Shown here: positions 7,648 to 14,551 of the stretch, one piece after another
Numbering within the stretch: position 1 is the first letter of the stretch
Layout: each line of letters begins with the position of its first letter
Assembly: GCA_017936605.1 (NCBI GenBank)
Contig: JAGBFH010000002.1
Coordinates: 124,001 to 188,000 of the forward strand
Direction of reading: 5' to 3'
Length of the DNA: 64,000 nucleotides
Origin: Tidjanibacter sp.
Lineage (GTDB): Bacteria > Bacteroidota > Bacteroidia > Bacteroidales > Rikenellaceae
Position numbers and translations under genes: made by a program
The notes under the pieces: model-generated
Database searches by the model: none
What the model saw: only the letters and a program-made list of their open reading frames with translations
Told to the model about the DNA's origin: nothing

Positions 7648-7914
7648 TTATGCCTTGTTTACACCCTTGCAGCCATAATTTTTACACCCGTGCTCACAAG
7701 TCCACCTACATCCTCCCTGACAAGTGCCTTGACAGGCAGAAGTTGAGCAAACAGCTGTGCAACCGTACCTACAATATCCACTTTCACTAGCATTAGCAAT
7801 CACTGGCACATTGCTAATAACGATAGCACCAAGAATTGGCAATACAGCCCTTCCCGCATTTTTAAAGAATTCACGCCTTGACTGAATTTCTTCATTTCTT
7901 TCCTTTTTGTCCAT
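7648..7914 (-). CDS. CXXX-repeat precursor peptide with twin-arginine signal
   Basis: This is an 88-residue precursor. Residues 12-18 are SRREFFK, a near-consensus twin-arginine motif; a moderately hydrophobic stretch follows (AVLPILGAIVISNVPVIA) and a cleavage site ANA/SE near residue 42. The mature ~46 residues carry Cys48, 52, 56, 61, 65, 69, 73, 77 and 82: nine cysteines spaced mostly every four residues, rich in Gly, Tyr and Thr. It heads an operon with a radical SAM/SPASM enzyme, a maturase partner and tatA-tatC. The natural reading is cytoplasmic crosslinking followed by Tat export of the folded product. Role of the product is unknown (antimicrobial, signal or metal-binding are all possible). 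Confidence 0.85.
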   Translation of the reverse strand: MDKKERNEEIQSRREFFKNAGRAVLPILGAIVISNVPVIANASESGYCRYGCTAVCSTSACQGTCQGGCRWTCEHGCKNYGCKGVNKA

Positions 7915-7997
7915 AGTAGTAAATATAAACTACTACCCGCGCCTCGATAGTGGATTATATGCATAAAAGAAAGCGTGGCGCTGAAAGACTTATTTTA

Positions 7998-8129
7998 GAA
8001 TTGTAGGTCGTAGGAAACCGTGGTAAATAAATAAGCAACAGCCCACGCCTATACCCCATTACAGGGTACAGCGTGAGAAATGCGTGCCTATCCTCTTTAC
8101 CATTAATGAATTTCCTACGTTCACAATTC
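7998..8129. ncRNA. Long-stem structured RNA candidate, 6S-like in shape
   Basis: Nested complementary blocks fold the whole segment into one rod: GAATTGT/ACAATTC (7998-8004 with 8123-8129), CGTAGGAAA/TTTCCTACG (8009-8017 with 8111-8119), TGGTAAA/TTTACCA (8021-8027 with 8096-8102), an open asymmetric middle, CACGC/GCGTG (8044-8048 with 8082-8086) and an apical TACCC/GGGTA hairpin (8052-8056 with 8064-8068). A closing stem, central bubble and apical hairpin are the 6S RNA plan, but no conserved 6S sequence is recognised and neither end has a U-run, so the strand and identity stay open. Confidence 0.4.
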
Positions 8130-8302
8130 GAGAACAGACTTACACTTTCCGCGTAAAATCAATATGTTGCCACAAAAATAGGCAGAAATTTACAATTATT
8201 CAACTATCAACTAATCTTTTTTTAAATAACACGCTTCTTAAGTAACATCATCTAACACTATCAGGACAGAGAACACACCATCCTCACACTCACCAACATC
8301 AT

Positions 8303-8334
8303 TTTTCAACTTTCAACTCTCAACTTTCAACTTA
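8303..8334. repeat. Heptamer repeat at right edge of the AT-rich region
   Basis: Tandem TTTCAAC/TCTCAAC heptamers, the reverse complement of the TTGAAAG/TTGAAAA words at 3808-3845. Confidence 0.5.
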
Positions 8335-8340
8335 ATTATC

Positions 8341-8348
8341 TATTTTTG
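8341..8348 (+). promoter_or_regulatory. -7 box for the flavoprotein gene
   Basis: TATTTTTG ends only 9 bases before the ATG at 8358. Transcription would begin within a few bases of the start codon, giving an almost leaderless mRNA. Confidence 0.55.
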
Positions 8349-8357
8349 CACCTAATT

Positions 8358-9641
8358 ATGGAACAGCAGATTGAATATAATGTAGTAGTCGTAGGTGGCG
8401 GTGCCGCAGGACTAATGGCCGCAGGTACGGCCGCAGTGAATGGCAACAAGGTGTTGTTGCTCGAGAAAATGGAGAAAACCGGTCGCAAGGTGAGAATCAC
8501 CGGCAAGGGGCGTTGCAACCTCACCAATGTCTGCACCGACGAGGAGTTCCTCGCCAAGGTCCAGAACGGCGCAGGCTTCTTCACCTATGCCTACACGCAG
8601 TTCAACAACCGCAACCTCATACGCTTTATGGAGCGCAAGGGTGTGAAGCTCGAGACCGAGCGCGGAGGTCGTGTATTCCCCTCCAGCGGCAAGGCGTGGG
8701 ACATCGCCCAGGCGCTGGTTGACTGGTGTCGTGAGGAGGGTGTAATGGTCGAGTGTAACGCCAAGGTAGAGTCGGTGAATGTCATTGCCGGCAAGGTGCG
8801 CAGCGTGACCTATCGCAACGCTCGCGGCTACCAGCGCAAGGTGGAGACCCCCGCAGTTATTCTCGCAACTGGTGGTGCATCCTACCCCGCAACGGGCTCC
8901 ACTGGCGACGGCTACCGTATGGCCCACAAGGTGGGTCACGAAATCACCCCCATACGCCCCTCGCTCGTACCCCTCGAGACCTCCTATGAGGAGGCCAAGT
9001 TTATGGCGGGTCTGCTGTTGAAAAACATTAAGGCAGAGCTTGTTGTGGATGGCGAAACGGTGCAGAGTGAGTTTGGCGAGATGTTCTTCTCCAAAAGGGG
9101 CGTGGAGGGTGCCATCATCCTTCGTATGAGCCGCAAAGCCGTAGATGCCCTCATTGACGAAAAGCGCGTGGAGGTGGTCGTTGACCTCAAGCCCGCAATG
9201 GACCACGACGAGTTGCGCGAGAGGATTCTGCGCGAGATTGGCGAGCAGCCCGCAACCCTCACCGTGGGCGAACTCCTACGCAAGATTATGCCCAGAGAGT
9301 TGGTGGTGCCTATGGCCAAGGCTTGTGGTGCCCACGCAAAGCACTCTATGGGCGAGCTGAAGGAGGAGAAGATTGAGCGTCTGGTGGAGGCTCTGAAGCA
9401 CTTTGTGCTCCCCATCTCTGACTACCGTCCCTTCGAGGAGGCCATTGTGACCGCAGGTGGTGTGGAGCTGGGCGAGATTGACCCCCACACTATGCAGTCG
9501 CGCAAGGTCGAGGGGCTCTACTTTGCAGGCGAGCTGATGGATATTGACGCCAACACTGGTGGCTACAACCTCCAGATTGCCTTCTCTACGGGCCGACTGG
9601 CCGGTCAGCTCCGCAAGAGCAAAGATGTCAAATTGCAGTAG
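8358..9641 (+). CDS. BaiN/HI0933-family NAD(P)/FAD-dependent oxidoreductase
   Basis: The protein (about 427 residues from the ATG at 8358) opens with a Rossmann FAD-binding motif VVVVGGGAAGLMAAGTAA, followed by LLEKMEKTGRKVRITGKGRCNLTN, the signature of the HI0933/YhiN flavoprotein family. The end has GGVELGEIDPHTMQSRKVEGLYFAGE and GGYNLQIAFSTG, which close the FAD site. The family includes BaiN, a bile-acid 3-dehydro-4-oxidoreductase of gut clostridia, but most members have no known substrate, so the reaction is not assigned. A TTG at 8346 is in frame but lies inside the -7 box and is rejected as start. Confidence 0.9.
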   Translation: MEQQIEYNVVVVGGGAAGLMAAGTAAVNGNKVLLLEKMEKTGRKVRITGKGRCNLTNVCTDEEFLAKVQNGAGFFTYAYTQFNNRNLIRFMERKGVKLETERGGRVFPSSGKAWDIAQALVDWCREEGVMVECNAKVESVNVIAGKVRSVTYRNARGYQRKVETPAVILATGGASYPATGSTGDGYRMAHKVGHEITPIRPSLVPLETSYEEAKFMAGLLLKNIKAELVVDGETVQSEFGEMFFSKRGVEGAIILRMSRKAVDALIDEKRVEVVVDLKPAMDHDELRERILREIGEQPATLTVGELLRKIMPRELVVPMAKACGAHAKHSMGELKEEKIERLVEALKHFVLPISDYRPFEEAIVTAGGVELGEIDPHTMQSRKVEGLYFAGELMDIDANTGGYNLQIAFSTGRLAGQLRKSKDVKLQ

Positions 9642-9691
9642 CCTCACGCGGACACGCGCGAGCGCGAACTAACTATTAAGGATATAGTGCT

Positions 9692-10162
9692 ATGTGGCTC
9701 GAAGAACACCTCCGTCACCGCTCGGGTTTTGGGGTACACTCCCCGATGCTCTATCGAGTGGTGCGCAAGGCGATGATGCCACGACGCATAGTGGGACCCC
9801 ATAGCGACCTCTACGAAGCCCTGAGGGCCGCAGGCATCAGTAGGCGTACGGCCATAAGGATGCAGAACCTCTACACCATAGAGGGCCACTCGGCTTGGCG
9901 CATAGACACCCCCGCAAGCGAGGGCGAACTCGCCATTGCAACCCCACGCGCCACCGACCAAGAGGTGGAGGCTATGGCCGTAGCGTGTGCCCAGGCGGAG
10001 GGCTCTACGCTCTCCATACTTCATCCAGTTGGGGGTGCCAAATCGCGGCGCACTCTTTGCAGAAGACTCATTGCCGAGCACCCCTCAATGAGCGCTTCGA
10101 AACCAAGCCTCACGCTTCTCTTCCAAAGAGAGGACCTACGCAAGCAACACATTATAATATAA
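9692..10162 (+). CDS. Reduced class I SAM methyltransferase-like protein
   Basis: The 156-residue protein keeps the two ends of a family of Bacteroidota methyltransferases of about 250 residues: an N-terminal GFGVHSPMLYRVV and a C-terminal block SKPSLTLLFQREDLRKQHIII. The middle, where those enzymes have their glycine-rich SAM-binding loop, is shortened and no GxGxG motif is visible. It is therefore probably not a working methyltransferase; it could be a decaying gene or a protein with a new role. The gene ends 15 bases before the cobalamin adenosyltransferase and is probably co-transcribed with it. The relationship is inferred from remembered motifs and needs a structure-based search. Confidence 0.55.
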   Translation: MWLEEHLRHRSGFGVHSPMLYRVVRKAMMPRRIVGPHSDLYEALRAAGISRRTAIRMQNLYTIEGHSAWRIDTPASEGELAIATPRATDQEVEAMAVACAQAEGSTLSILHPVGGAKSRRTLCRRLIAEHPSMSASKPSLTLLFQREDLRKQHIII

Positions 10163-10177
10163 TAACACAGTTGAGAT

Positions 10178-10729
10178 ATGGCACGAATCTATACACGCAG
10201 TGGCGACAAGGGCACAACCGCACTCATCGGTGGTGAGCGCGTGGCCAAAGATGACCCCAGAGTGGAGGCCTACGGCACGGTCGACGAGCTCGGGGCGCAC
10301 ATTGCCCTGCTGACCGACTGGGCAGCCGAGGCGGACCTTGGGGAGATGGTCACACTGCTGGAGCGCGTGGCCGCAGAGCTTATGACTGTGGAGTCGCAGT
10401 TGGCTCTCTCGGAGAGTTTCAAGGGCGAGATTCCCACCGTCACCCCCGAGATGGTCACAGCCCTCGAGGAGGCCATCGACCACTACTCCGAGGAGCTTCC
10501 CCCCTTTGGCGGCTTCACCATCCCCGGTGGCCACAAAATCATTTCGCAGTGCCACATCTGCCGTACGGTCTGCCGCAGGGCCGAGCGCCGCATCCTCACA
10601 GCCAACGCACAACATCCTGTCAATGAGAGCGTTTCGAAATACATCAACCGCCTTTCAGACCTCCTCTATACCCTCTCGCGCTGGAGCGCCAAAATGGTGA
10701 ATGTGGAAGAAAAAGTGTGGAGAAAATAG
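10178..10729 (+). CDS. PduO-type cob(I)yrinic acid a,c-diamide / cob(I)alamin adenosyltransferase
   Basis: This enzyme transfers the adenosyl group of ATP to reduced cobalamin to make coenzyme B12. The 183-residue protein has the ATP loop at its N-terminus (IYTRSGDKGTTALIGGERV), the VEAYGTVDELGAHIALL helix and the C-terminal IPGG...CRTVCRRAERR motif plus SDLLYTLSRW, all typical of the PduO family trimer. Length is normal. It follows the methyltransferase-like gene by 15 bases. The adenosylated cofactor would serve B12 enzymes such as methylmalonyl-CoA mutase, none of which lies in this window. Confidence 0.93.
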   Translation: MARIYTRSGDKGTTALIGGERVAKDDPRVEAYGTVDELGAHIALLTDWAAEADLGEMVTLLERVAAELMTVESQLALSESFKGEIPTVTPEMVTALEEAIDHYSEELPPFGGFTIPGGHKIISQCHICRTVCRRAERRILTANAQHPVNESVSKYINRLSDLLYTLSRWSAKMVNVEEKVWRK

Positions 10730-10759
10730 TGAGCCTATTGCAGTTAAGTGTTTTTTTTA

Positions 10760-10767
10760 TACTTTTG
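10760..10767 (+). promoter_or_regulatory. -7 box for the DUF2795 gene
   Basis: TACTTTTG, 54 bases before the ATG at 10822. Confidence 0.6.
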
Positions 10768-10821
10768 CAGACCGCAAACAACATAAAAATAACATAACAA
10801 TCTAAAAACCAAAAACTTAAT

Positions 10822-11043
10822 ATGTATTGGACACTTGAATTGGCATCGAAACTTGAGGACGCACCCTGGCCCGCCACAAAAGAGGAGCTCATCGACTATG
10901 CAGTACGCAGCGGTCTTCCTATGGAGGTAATCGAGAACCTCGAGGAGATTGAGGACGAGGGCGATGTTTACGAGAGCATCGAGGATGTTTGGCCCGACTA
11001 TCCCAGCAAGGAGGACTTTCTGTTTAACGAGGACGAGTATTAG
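10822..11043 (+). CDS. DUF2795 family small acidic protein
   Basis: A 73-residue cytoplasmic protein of the DUF2795 type: MYWTLELASKLEDAPWPATKEELIDYAVRSG, then PMEVIENLEEIEDEGDVYESIEDVWPDYP, and an acidic tail. The family is common in Bacteroidota and has no known function. The W-P-A-T-K-x-E-L-I-x-Y-A core is well kept. It has its own -7 box and a strong terminator 50 bases after the stop, so it forms a single-gene unit. Confidence 0.85.
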   Translation: MYWTLELASKLEDAPWPATKEELIDYAVRSGLPMEVIENLEEIEDEGDVYESIEDVWPDYPSKEDFLFNEDEY

Positions 11044-11092
11044 TAGCCAGACCGCTCCATAGTAAGCACCCACTCTTATGCTTACACCTCAC

Positions 11093-11119
11093 AGCAGCCC
11101 CAAACGGGCTGCTTTTTTT
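11093..11119 (+). terminator. Terminator of the DUF2795 gene
   Basis: AGCAGCCC, a 5-nt loop, then GGGCTGCT running into seven T. Confidence 0.85.
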
Positions 11120-11154
11120 GGCGGCTCTCGGTGACAATCTTTCGATTTTTATTG

Positions 11155-11162
11155 TAACTTTG
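11155..11162 (+). promoter_or_regulatory. -7 box for glutaminase
   Basis: TAACTTTG, 31 bases before the ATG at 11193. Confidence 0.6.
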
Positions 11163-11192
11163 CAGTTACCACTAACATTGACCAAAAAACCT

Positions 11193-12107
11193 ATGGACTA
11201 TCAGAAGATTATCGAAGATATATATGAGGCCATAAAGCCCTACGCCAAGGAGGGACAGCAGGCAACCTACATCCCCGAACTCGCAAAGGTCAACCCCGAC
11301 CAGTATGGTATGTGTCTGAACACCATCAGTGGCGAGTCGGCATCGCTCGGTGCGGCCGACACAAGGTTCTCCATTCAGAGTATCTCGAAGGTTTTGAGCC
11401 TTGCTATGTGTCTGGCAATCAAAGGCGACGACCTCTGGAAGAAGATTGGCAAGGAGCCTTCGGGCACCGCTTTCAACTCCCTCGTGCAGCTCGAGCACGA
11501 GCACGGCATTCCGCGCAACCCGTTCATCAATGCGGGTGCTATCGTGATGGCCGACATCCTGCTCACCCACCTCGAGAATCCAGAGGAGGACTTCCTCCGT
11601 TTTGTGCGTGCCGTAGCGGGCAACGACACCATCGACTACAACCCCCAGGTGGCGGCCTCGGAGCGCGAAACGGGCTATCTGAATGCTGCCATTGCCAACC
11701 TCTTGAAGTATCACAAGACCATCGACAACGACATCGAGAGCGTCTTGCACCTCTACTTCCTGATGTGCTCGATTGAGATGAGTTGCCGCGAGCTGTCGCT
11801 CGCTTTCCTGGCCTTTGCCGACCACCGACGCGAGTTCAACTATGCGGGCATATCTCTCACCTCCTCGCAGGTGAAGCGCATCAACGCCATTATGCAGACC
11901 TGCGGTTTCTACGACGAGGCGGGCGAGTTCGCCTACCTTGTGGGGCTGCCCGGAAAGAGTGGCGTGGGCGGCGGCATTGTGGCCATCTACCCGCTCGAGT
12001 ACTCGGTGGCTGTGTGGAGCCCTCGTCTGAACTCCAAGGGCAACTCCGTAATGGGCCTCAAGGCTCTCGAGCTGCTCACCTCCGAGACCAAAGAGTCGAT
12101 ATTCTAA
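11193..12107 (+). CDS. glsA: Glutaminase A
   Basis: This enzyme hydrolyses glutamine to glutamate and ammonia. From ATG 11193 it is 304 residues, the usual size. The serine-dependent glutaminase motifs are present: FSIQSISKVLSL (catalytic Ser-x-x-Lys), NPFINAGAIV, the tyrosine/asparagine region around HHKTIDNDIESV and the C-terminal VGLPGKSGVGGGI loop. The frame is open upstream to 11118, but the -7 box at 11155-11162 lies inside that extension. The gene stands alone between a -7 box and a bidirectional terminator. It may serve nitrogen supply or acid tolerance in the gut. Confidence 0.95.
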   Translation: MDYQKIIEDIYEAIKPYAKEGQQATYIPELAKVNPDQYGMCLNTISGESASLGAADTRFSIQSISKVLSLAMCLAIKGDDLWKKIGKEPSGTAFNSLVQLEHEHGIPRNPFINAGAIVMADILLTHLENPEEDFLRFVRAVAGNDTIDYNPQVAASERETGYLNAAIANLLKYHKTIDNDIESVLHLYFLMCSIEMSCRELSLAFLAFADHRREFNYAGISLTSSQVKRINAIMQTCGFYDEAGEFAYLVGLPGKSGVGGGIVAIYPLEYSVAVWSPRLNSKGNSVMGLKALELLTSETKESIF

Positions 12108-12123
12108 CACAAAGGGGACATAC

Positions 12124-12167
12124 AAAAAAGTGGTCGGACTTTCCGCTGGAAGTCCGACCACTTTTTT
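12124..12167. terminator. Bidirectional terminator between glutaminase and serpin genes
   Basis: An 18-bp perfect stem (arms 12124-12141 and 12150-12167) with A-run on one side and T-run on the other serves both converging genes. Confidence 0.9.
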
Positions 12168-12188
12168 CTTGCGGCACTACTCTACCCT

Positions 12189-13412
12189 CTATGCCTTGAG
12201 GCCTACAAAGAGCACTACGCCCGTGCTACGCTCGCGGATGAGGAAGAAGAATGGACGGTCGGCAATGAACTTACAGGGCTCCTCATATGGGCGAGCCGAC
12301 TCCGCCTTAGCAGTAATACCAGTAATGGCTGCCGCCTCGGTACCCTTCTCGGTCACATCAACATAGGTCTTCTGCTTCACCGACGAAATCATCAGAGCTC
12401 TCTCCGTCATCTTCGAGAAATCGGCCTTAGGAGTAAAAGCATCCACCATACCTAACTCCTTGAGCATATCGTTGAGAGGCATATCATTCTCAATTTTGAA
12501 CTTGGGGAACCGAAGAATCACCTCGCGTGTGCAAAGATTCGAGGCGACCTCATCCCAAGCGCCATCTTGGGCAAGGTAAGCGGCAGCATCCTCGAGGCTA
12601 ACACCCTCCTCGGGCAGAATCAGGTCCATAGCGTAGGCACCATTGCCGTAGAGAAGTTCAACACACTTGAGTTGCTTATTGCCATAGTAGGGAATCCCGC
12701 GAAAAGCCCTCATCATTTTCATCTGACTCACCGAGCCGTCGGCGTGGTTGAAGAAGTCTGTGACGGCCGTCGTAAACTCTTTCTCCCACGAGCCCTTGAA
12801 ATAGAGGGCATTGGCAAGGAAGAGCACAATGGAGGGCTCGGGCTGGTCGAAAAATTTGGGAATCTTGCCATTGGTATTCTGCGAGCACCACTGGTTGATG
12901 CGGGCAATGCCCTGCCGGGTGCCCATATCAACATCCTCCACAGCGGCAAGGTAATTTTCCTCCACGGTGGTCACATAGCTATCGAGCAGTTTGAAGCCCG
13001 GCTTCACCCACACCGAGTTAGCCGAAACGAAATCCACTTTGCTGTCGGCCGTTGTAAGTTTCTCGATGATGAGTTTGTAGTAGGCATTAATCTCCTCCAC
13101 GCTCTTGCCCTCAAAGCCGAGCACCGAGGCTATCTGCTCATAGGTAGCCCCATCGGCACCATTAACCACCATCGAGAGGGCGGCCGAAAGGCTCAATGGC
13201 GAGAGAAAGGTATCCTCCAGTTCCTCGGCCCTAACGACCTTGTTGAGCATATCGAAGGCCAAATCATTGACCCCGGCGGTTAGTTCTTGCTGCGCCTTTG
13301 TCAGCTGGATGGGCACATACTCCTCGTTTCGTTCATCCGTCCGAGTGCCCGCATTTGCGTTCGCATAGGCAAACAATCCCACGACAGACAATAAGATAAT
13401 AGCTCTTTTCAT
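12189..13412 (-). CDS. Secreted serpin (serine protease inhibitor)
   Basis: The 407-residue protein has a Sec signal (MKRAIILLSVVGLFAYANANAG) and a full serpin fold: SPLSLSAALSMVVNGADGAT near residue 70, NALYFKGSWEKEF, the hinge VTEKGTEAAAITGITAK and the C-terminal FIADRPFFFLIRERSTGVVLFVG. The small-residue hinge means it is an inhibitory serpin able to insert its reactive loop. The scissile bond falls around A-E-S-A-R and cannot be fixed by eye. Serpins are rare in bacteria; gut members are thought to block host neutrophil or pancreatic elastases. The gene has a good Shine-Dalgarno (AGGAG, 7 bases before ATG), which is unusual in this genome. Confidence 0.95.
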   Translation of the reverse strand: MKRAIILLSVVGLFAYANANAGTRTDERNEEYVPIQLTKAQQELTAGVNDLAFDMLNKVVRAEELEDTFLSPLSLSAALSMVVNGADGATYEQIASVLGFEGKSVEEINAYYKLIIEKLTTADSKVDFVSANSVWVKPGFKLLDSYVTTVEENYLAAVEDVDMGTRQGIARINQWCSQNTNGKIPKFFDQPEPSIVLFLANALYFKGSWEKEFTTAVTDFFNHADGSVSQMKMMRAFRGIPYYGNKQLKCVELLYGNGAYAMDLILPEEGVSLEDAAAYLAQDGAWDEVASNLCTREVILRFPKFKIENDMPLNDMLKELGMVDAFTPKADFSKMTERALMISSVKQKTYVDVTEKGTEAAAITGITAKAESARPYEEPCKFIADRPFFFLIRERSTGVVLFVGLKA

Positions 13413-13527
13413 AGTAAACTCCTGTTTTGTTTTGACTTGTTTTGGCTCTTTCTATTATAGATGCAGAAAAGGGGCATTTTGTTGCACGAAGTTAAAAAAA
13501 ATTTAAGCCAAAGATTTTACACAAATA

Positions 13528-13564
13528 GCGGCAAAAAAAGGAGTTACATCCTCTTTTTGCCGCC
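13528..13564 (-). terminator. Hairpin after the L,D-transpeptidase gene
   Basis: GCGGCAAAAA/TTTTTTTGCCGC arms around AGG-CTC form a stem of about 16 bp ending in T-rich sequence on the minus strand. Confidence 0.7.
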
Positions 13565-13582
13565 ATTCGTTTTTGCTTGGCG

Positions 13583-14536
13583 TTACTTTGCCCTATTCGC
13601 CCTCAGGTCGGTTTCGGAGGTGGTGATAACAACCTTGAGGCCCACCTTGAGGTAGCCCTTCAGTACCTGGTAGTCCTTCTCTAAGAGCATCACCCTACCA
13701 TCGGTCGTGCGGCCACCTTTCTCCTCGAAGAGTGCCTTGTCATCGCTACCGCAAATGCCAAAATCCTTGTACTTTGTAGTTGCAACTCTTGCACAGCCAC
13801 CCTCGAGGCTCTCTATCTGAAAGAAGCCCTCGGGAGTCCTACACTCGAGGTCACCGCCACGCTCAGCGTTGCCATAGAAAGTGCCACAGGCGATGGGGAA
13901 CTGCTCGATAGTCTCACCCTTGTAGTTGCACACGCTAAGCGTCATACTCTCCTTGCTGACAAGCACATAGAGCGGCGTACGCTCGTCGATACCAACCGAG
14001 AGATTGACCCTCATATCCTCGTCGGAGGAGGTGATAATCACCGGTAGTCCTTTGCGGATTTGGGGCTTGAGTTTGGCCACATTCTCGTTGTGCAGGCGCA
14101 TACAACCCTCCGTTGCTCGGGTGCCGATGGACTCGGGTGCGTGGGTGCCGTGGATGCCGATACCGCTATGGCCCGGGGTCAAGAGGCGGATAAACCAGGG
14201 GCCATAGGCGTTCTTAATCACACCCTTGCCATCCTTGAAGTCGTGGGTCCAACTCGAGGCGTCCTGAATCTGCTGCACCTCAAATACACCCTCGGGGGTC
14301 TTCATATCGCCCACCATCTGTTTGTCGCCCACATTCTTGCCACACGCCATCGGATAGGCTGCTATATGCCCGCCGAGCGAGTCACACAGATAGAGCATCA
14401 TATCCTGTTTGGAGATGTGGATATAAGCGGGTTTGGTGGTTGGCTTTGCCTCCTTTTTTGCGTTCTCTTGTGCGCCCACCGATAGGCTCACAACAAGGGT
14501 AGCAAAGAGTACCACAATAGTTTGAAATCTCTTCAT
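13583..14536 (-). CDS. L,D-transpeptidase with a second, degenerate YkuD domain
   Basis: Exported protein (signal ending SLSVGAQ) of about 317 residues. The first YkuD domain (residues ~35-165) has the catalytic motif: IGIHGTHAPESIG...ATEGCMRLHN, with the nucleophile Cys. Such enzymes form 3-3 crosslinks in peptidoglycan or attach lipoproteins to it. A second domain (~190-300) repeats the fold (YVLVSKESMTLSV, IACGTFYG, DLECRTPEGFFQIE), but the active-site segment reads RTTDGRVMLLEKD with no Cys or His. It may bind peptidoglycan without catalysis. The start MKRFQ at 14536 fits the signal better than the ATG at 14545. Confidence 0.9.
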   Translation of the reverse strand: MKRFQTIVVLFATLVVSLSVGAQENAKKEAKPTTKPAYIHISKQDMMLYLCDSLGGHIAAYPMACGKNVGDKQMVGDMKTPEGVFEVQQIQDASSWTHDFKDGKGVIKNAYGPWFIRLLTPGHSGIGIHGTHAPESIGTRATEGCMRLHNENVAKLKPQIRKGLPVIITSSDEDMRVNLSVGIDERTPLYVLVSKESMTLSVCNYKGETIEQFPIACGTFYGNAERGGDLECRTPEGFFQIESLEGGCARVATTKYKDFGICGSDDKALFEEKGGRTTDGRVMLLEKDYQVLKGYLKVGLKVVITTSETDLRANRAK

Positions 14537-14551
14537 AGTAGTCACAAATCT

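Larger units (their letters stand above)
7915..8357. other. Divergent intergenic region with structured RNA candidate and repeats
   Basis: No protein gene is visible in 443 bases. Directly upstream of the precursor start is an AGTAGT/ACTACT inverted repeat (7915-7934), which could be an operator or leader hairpin. The long-stem RNA candidate at 7998-8129 and the heptamer repeat at 8303-8334 are listed separately. Confidence 0.5.
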
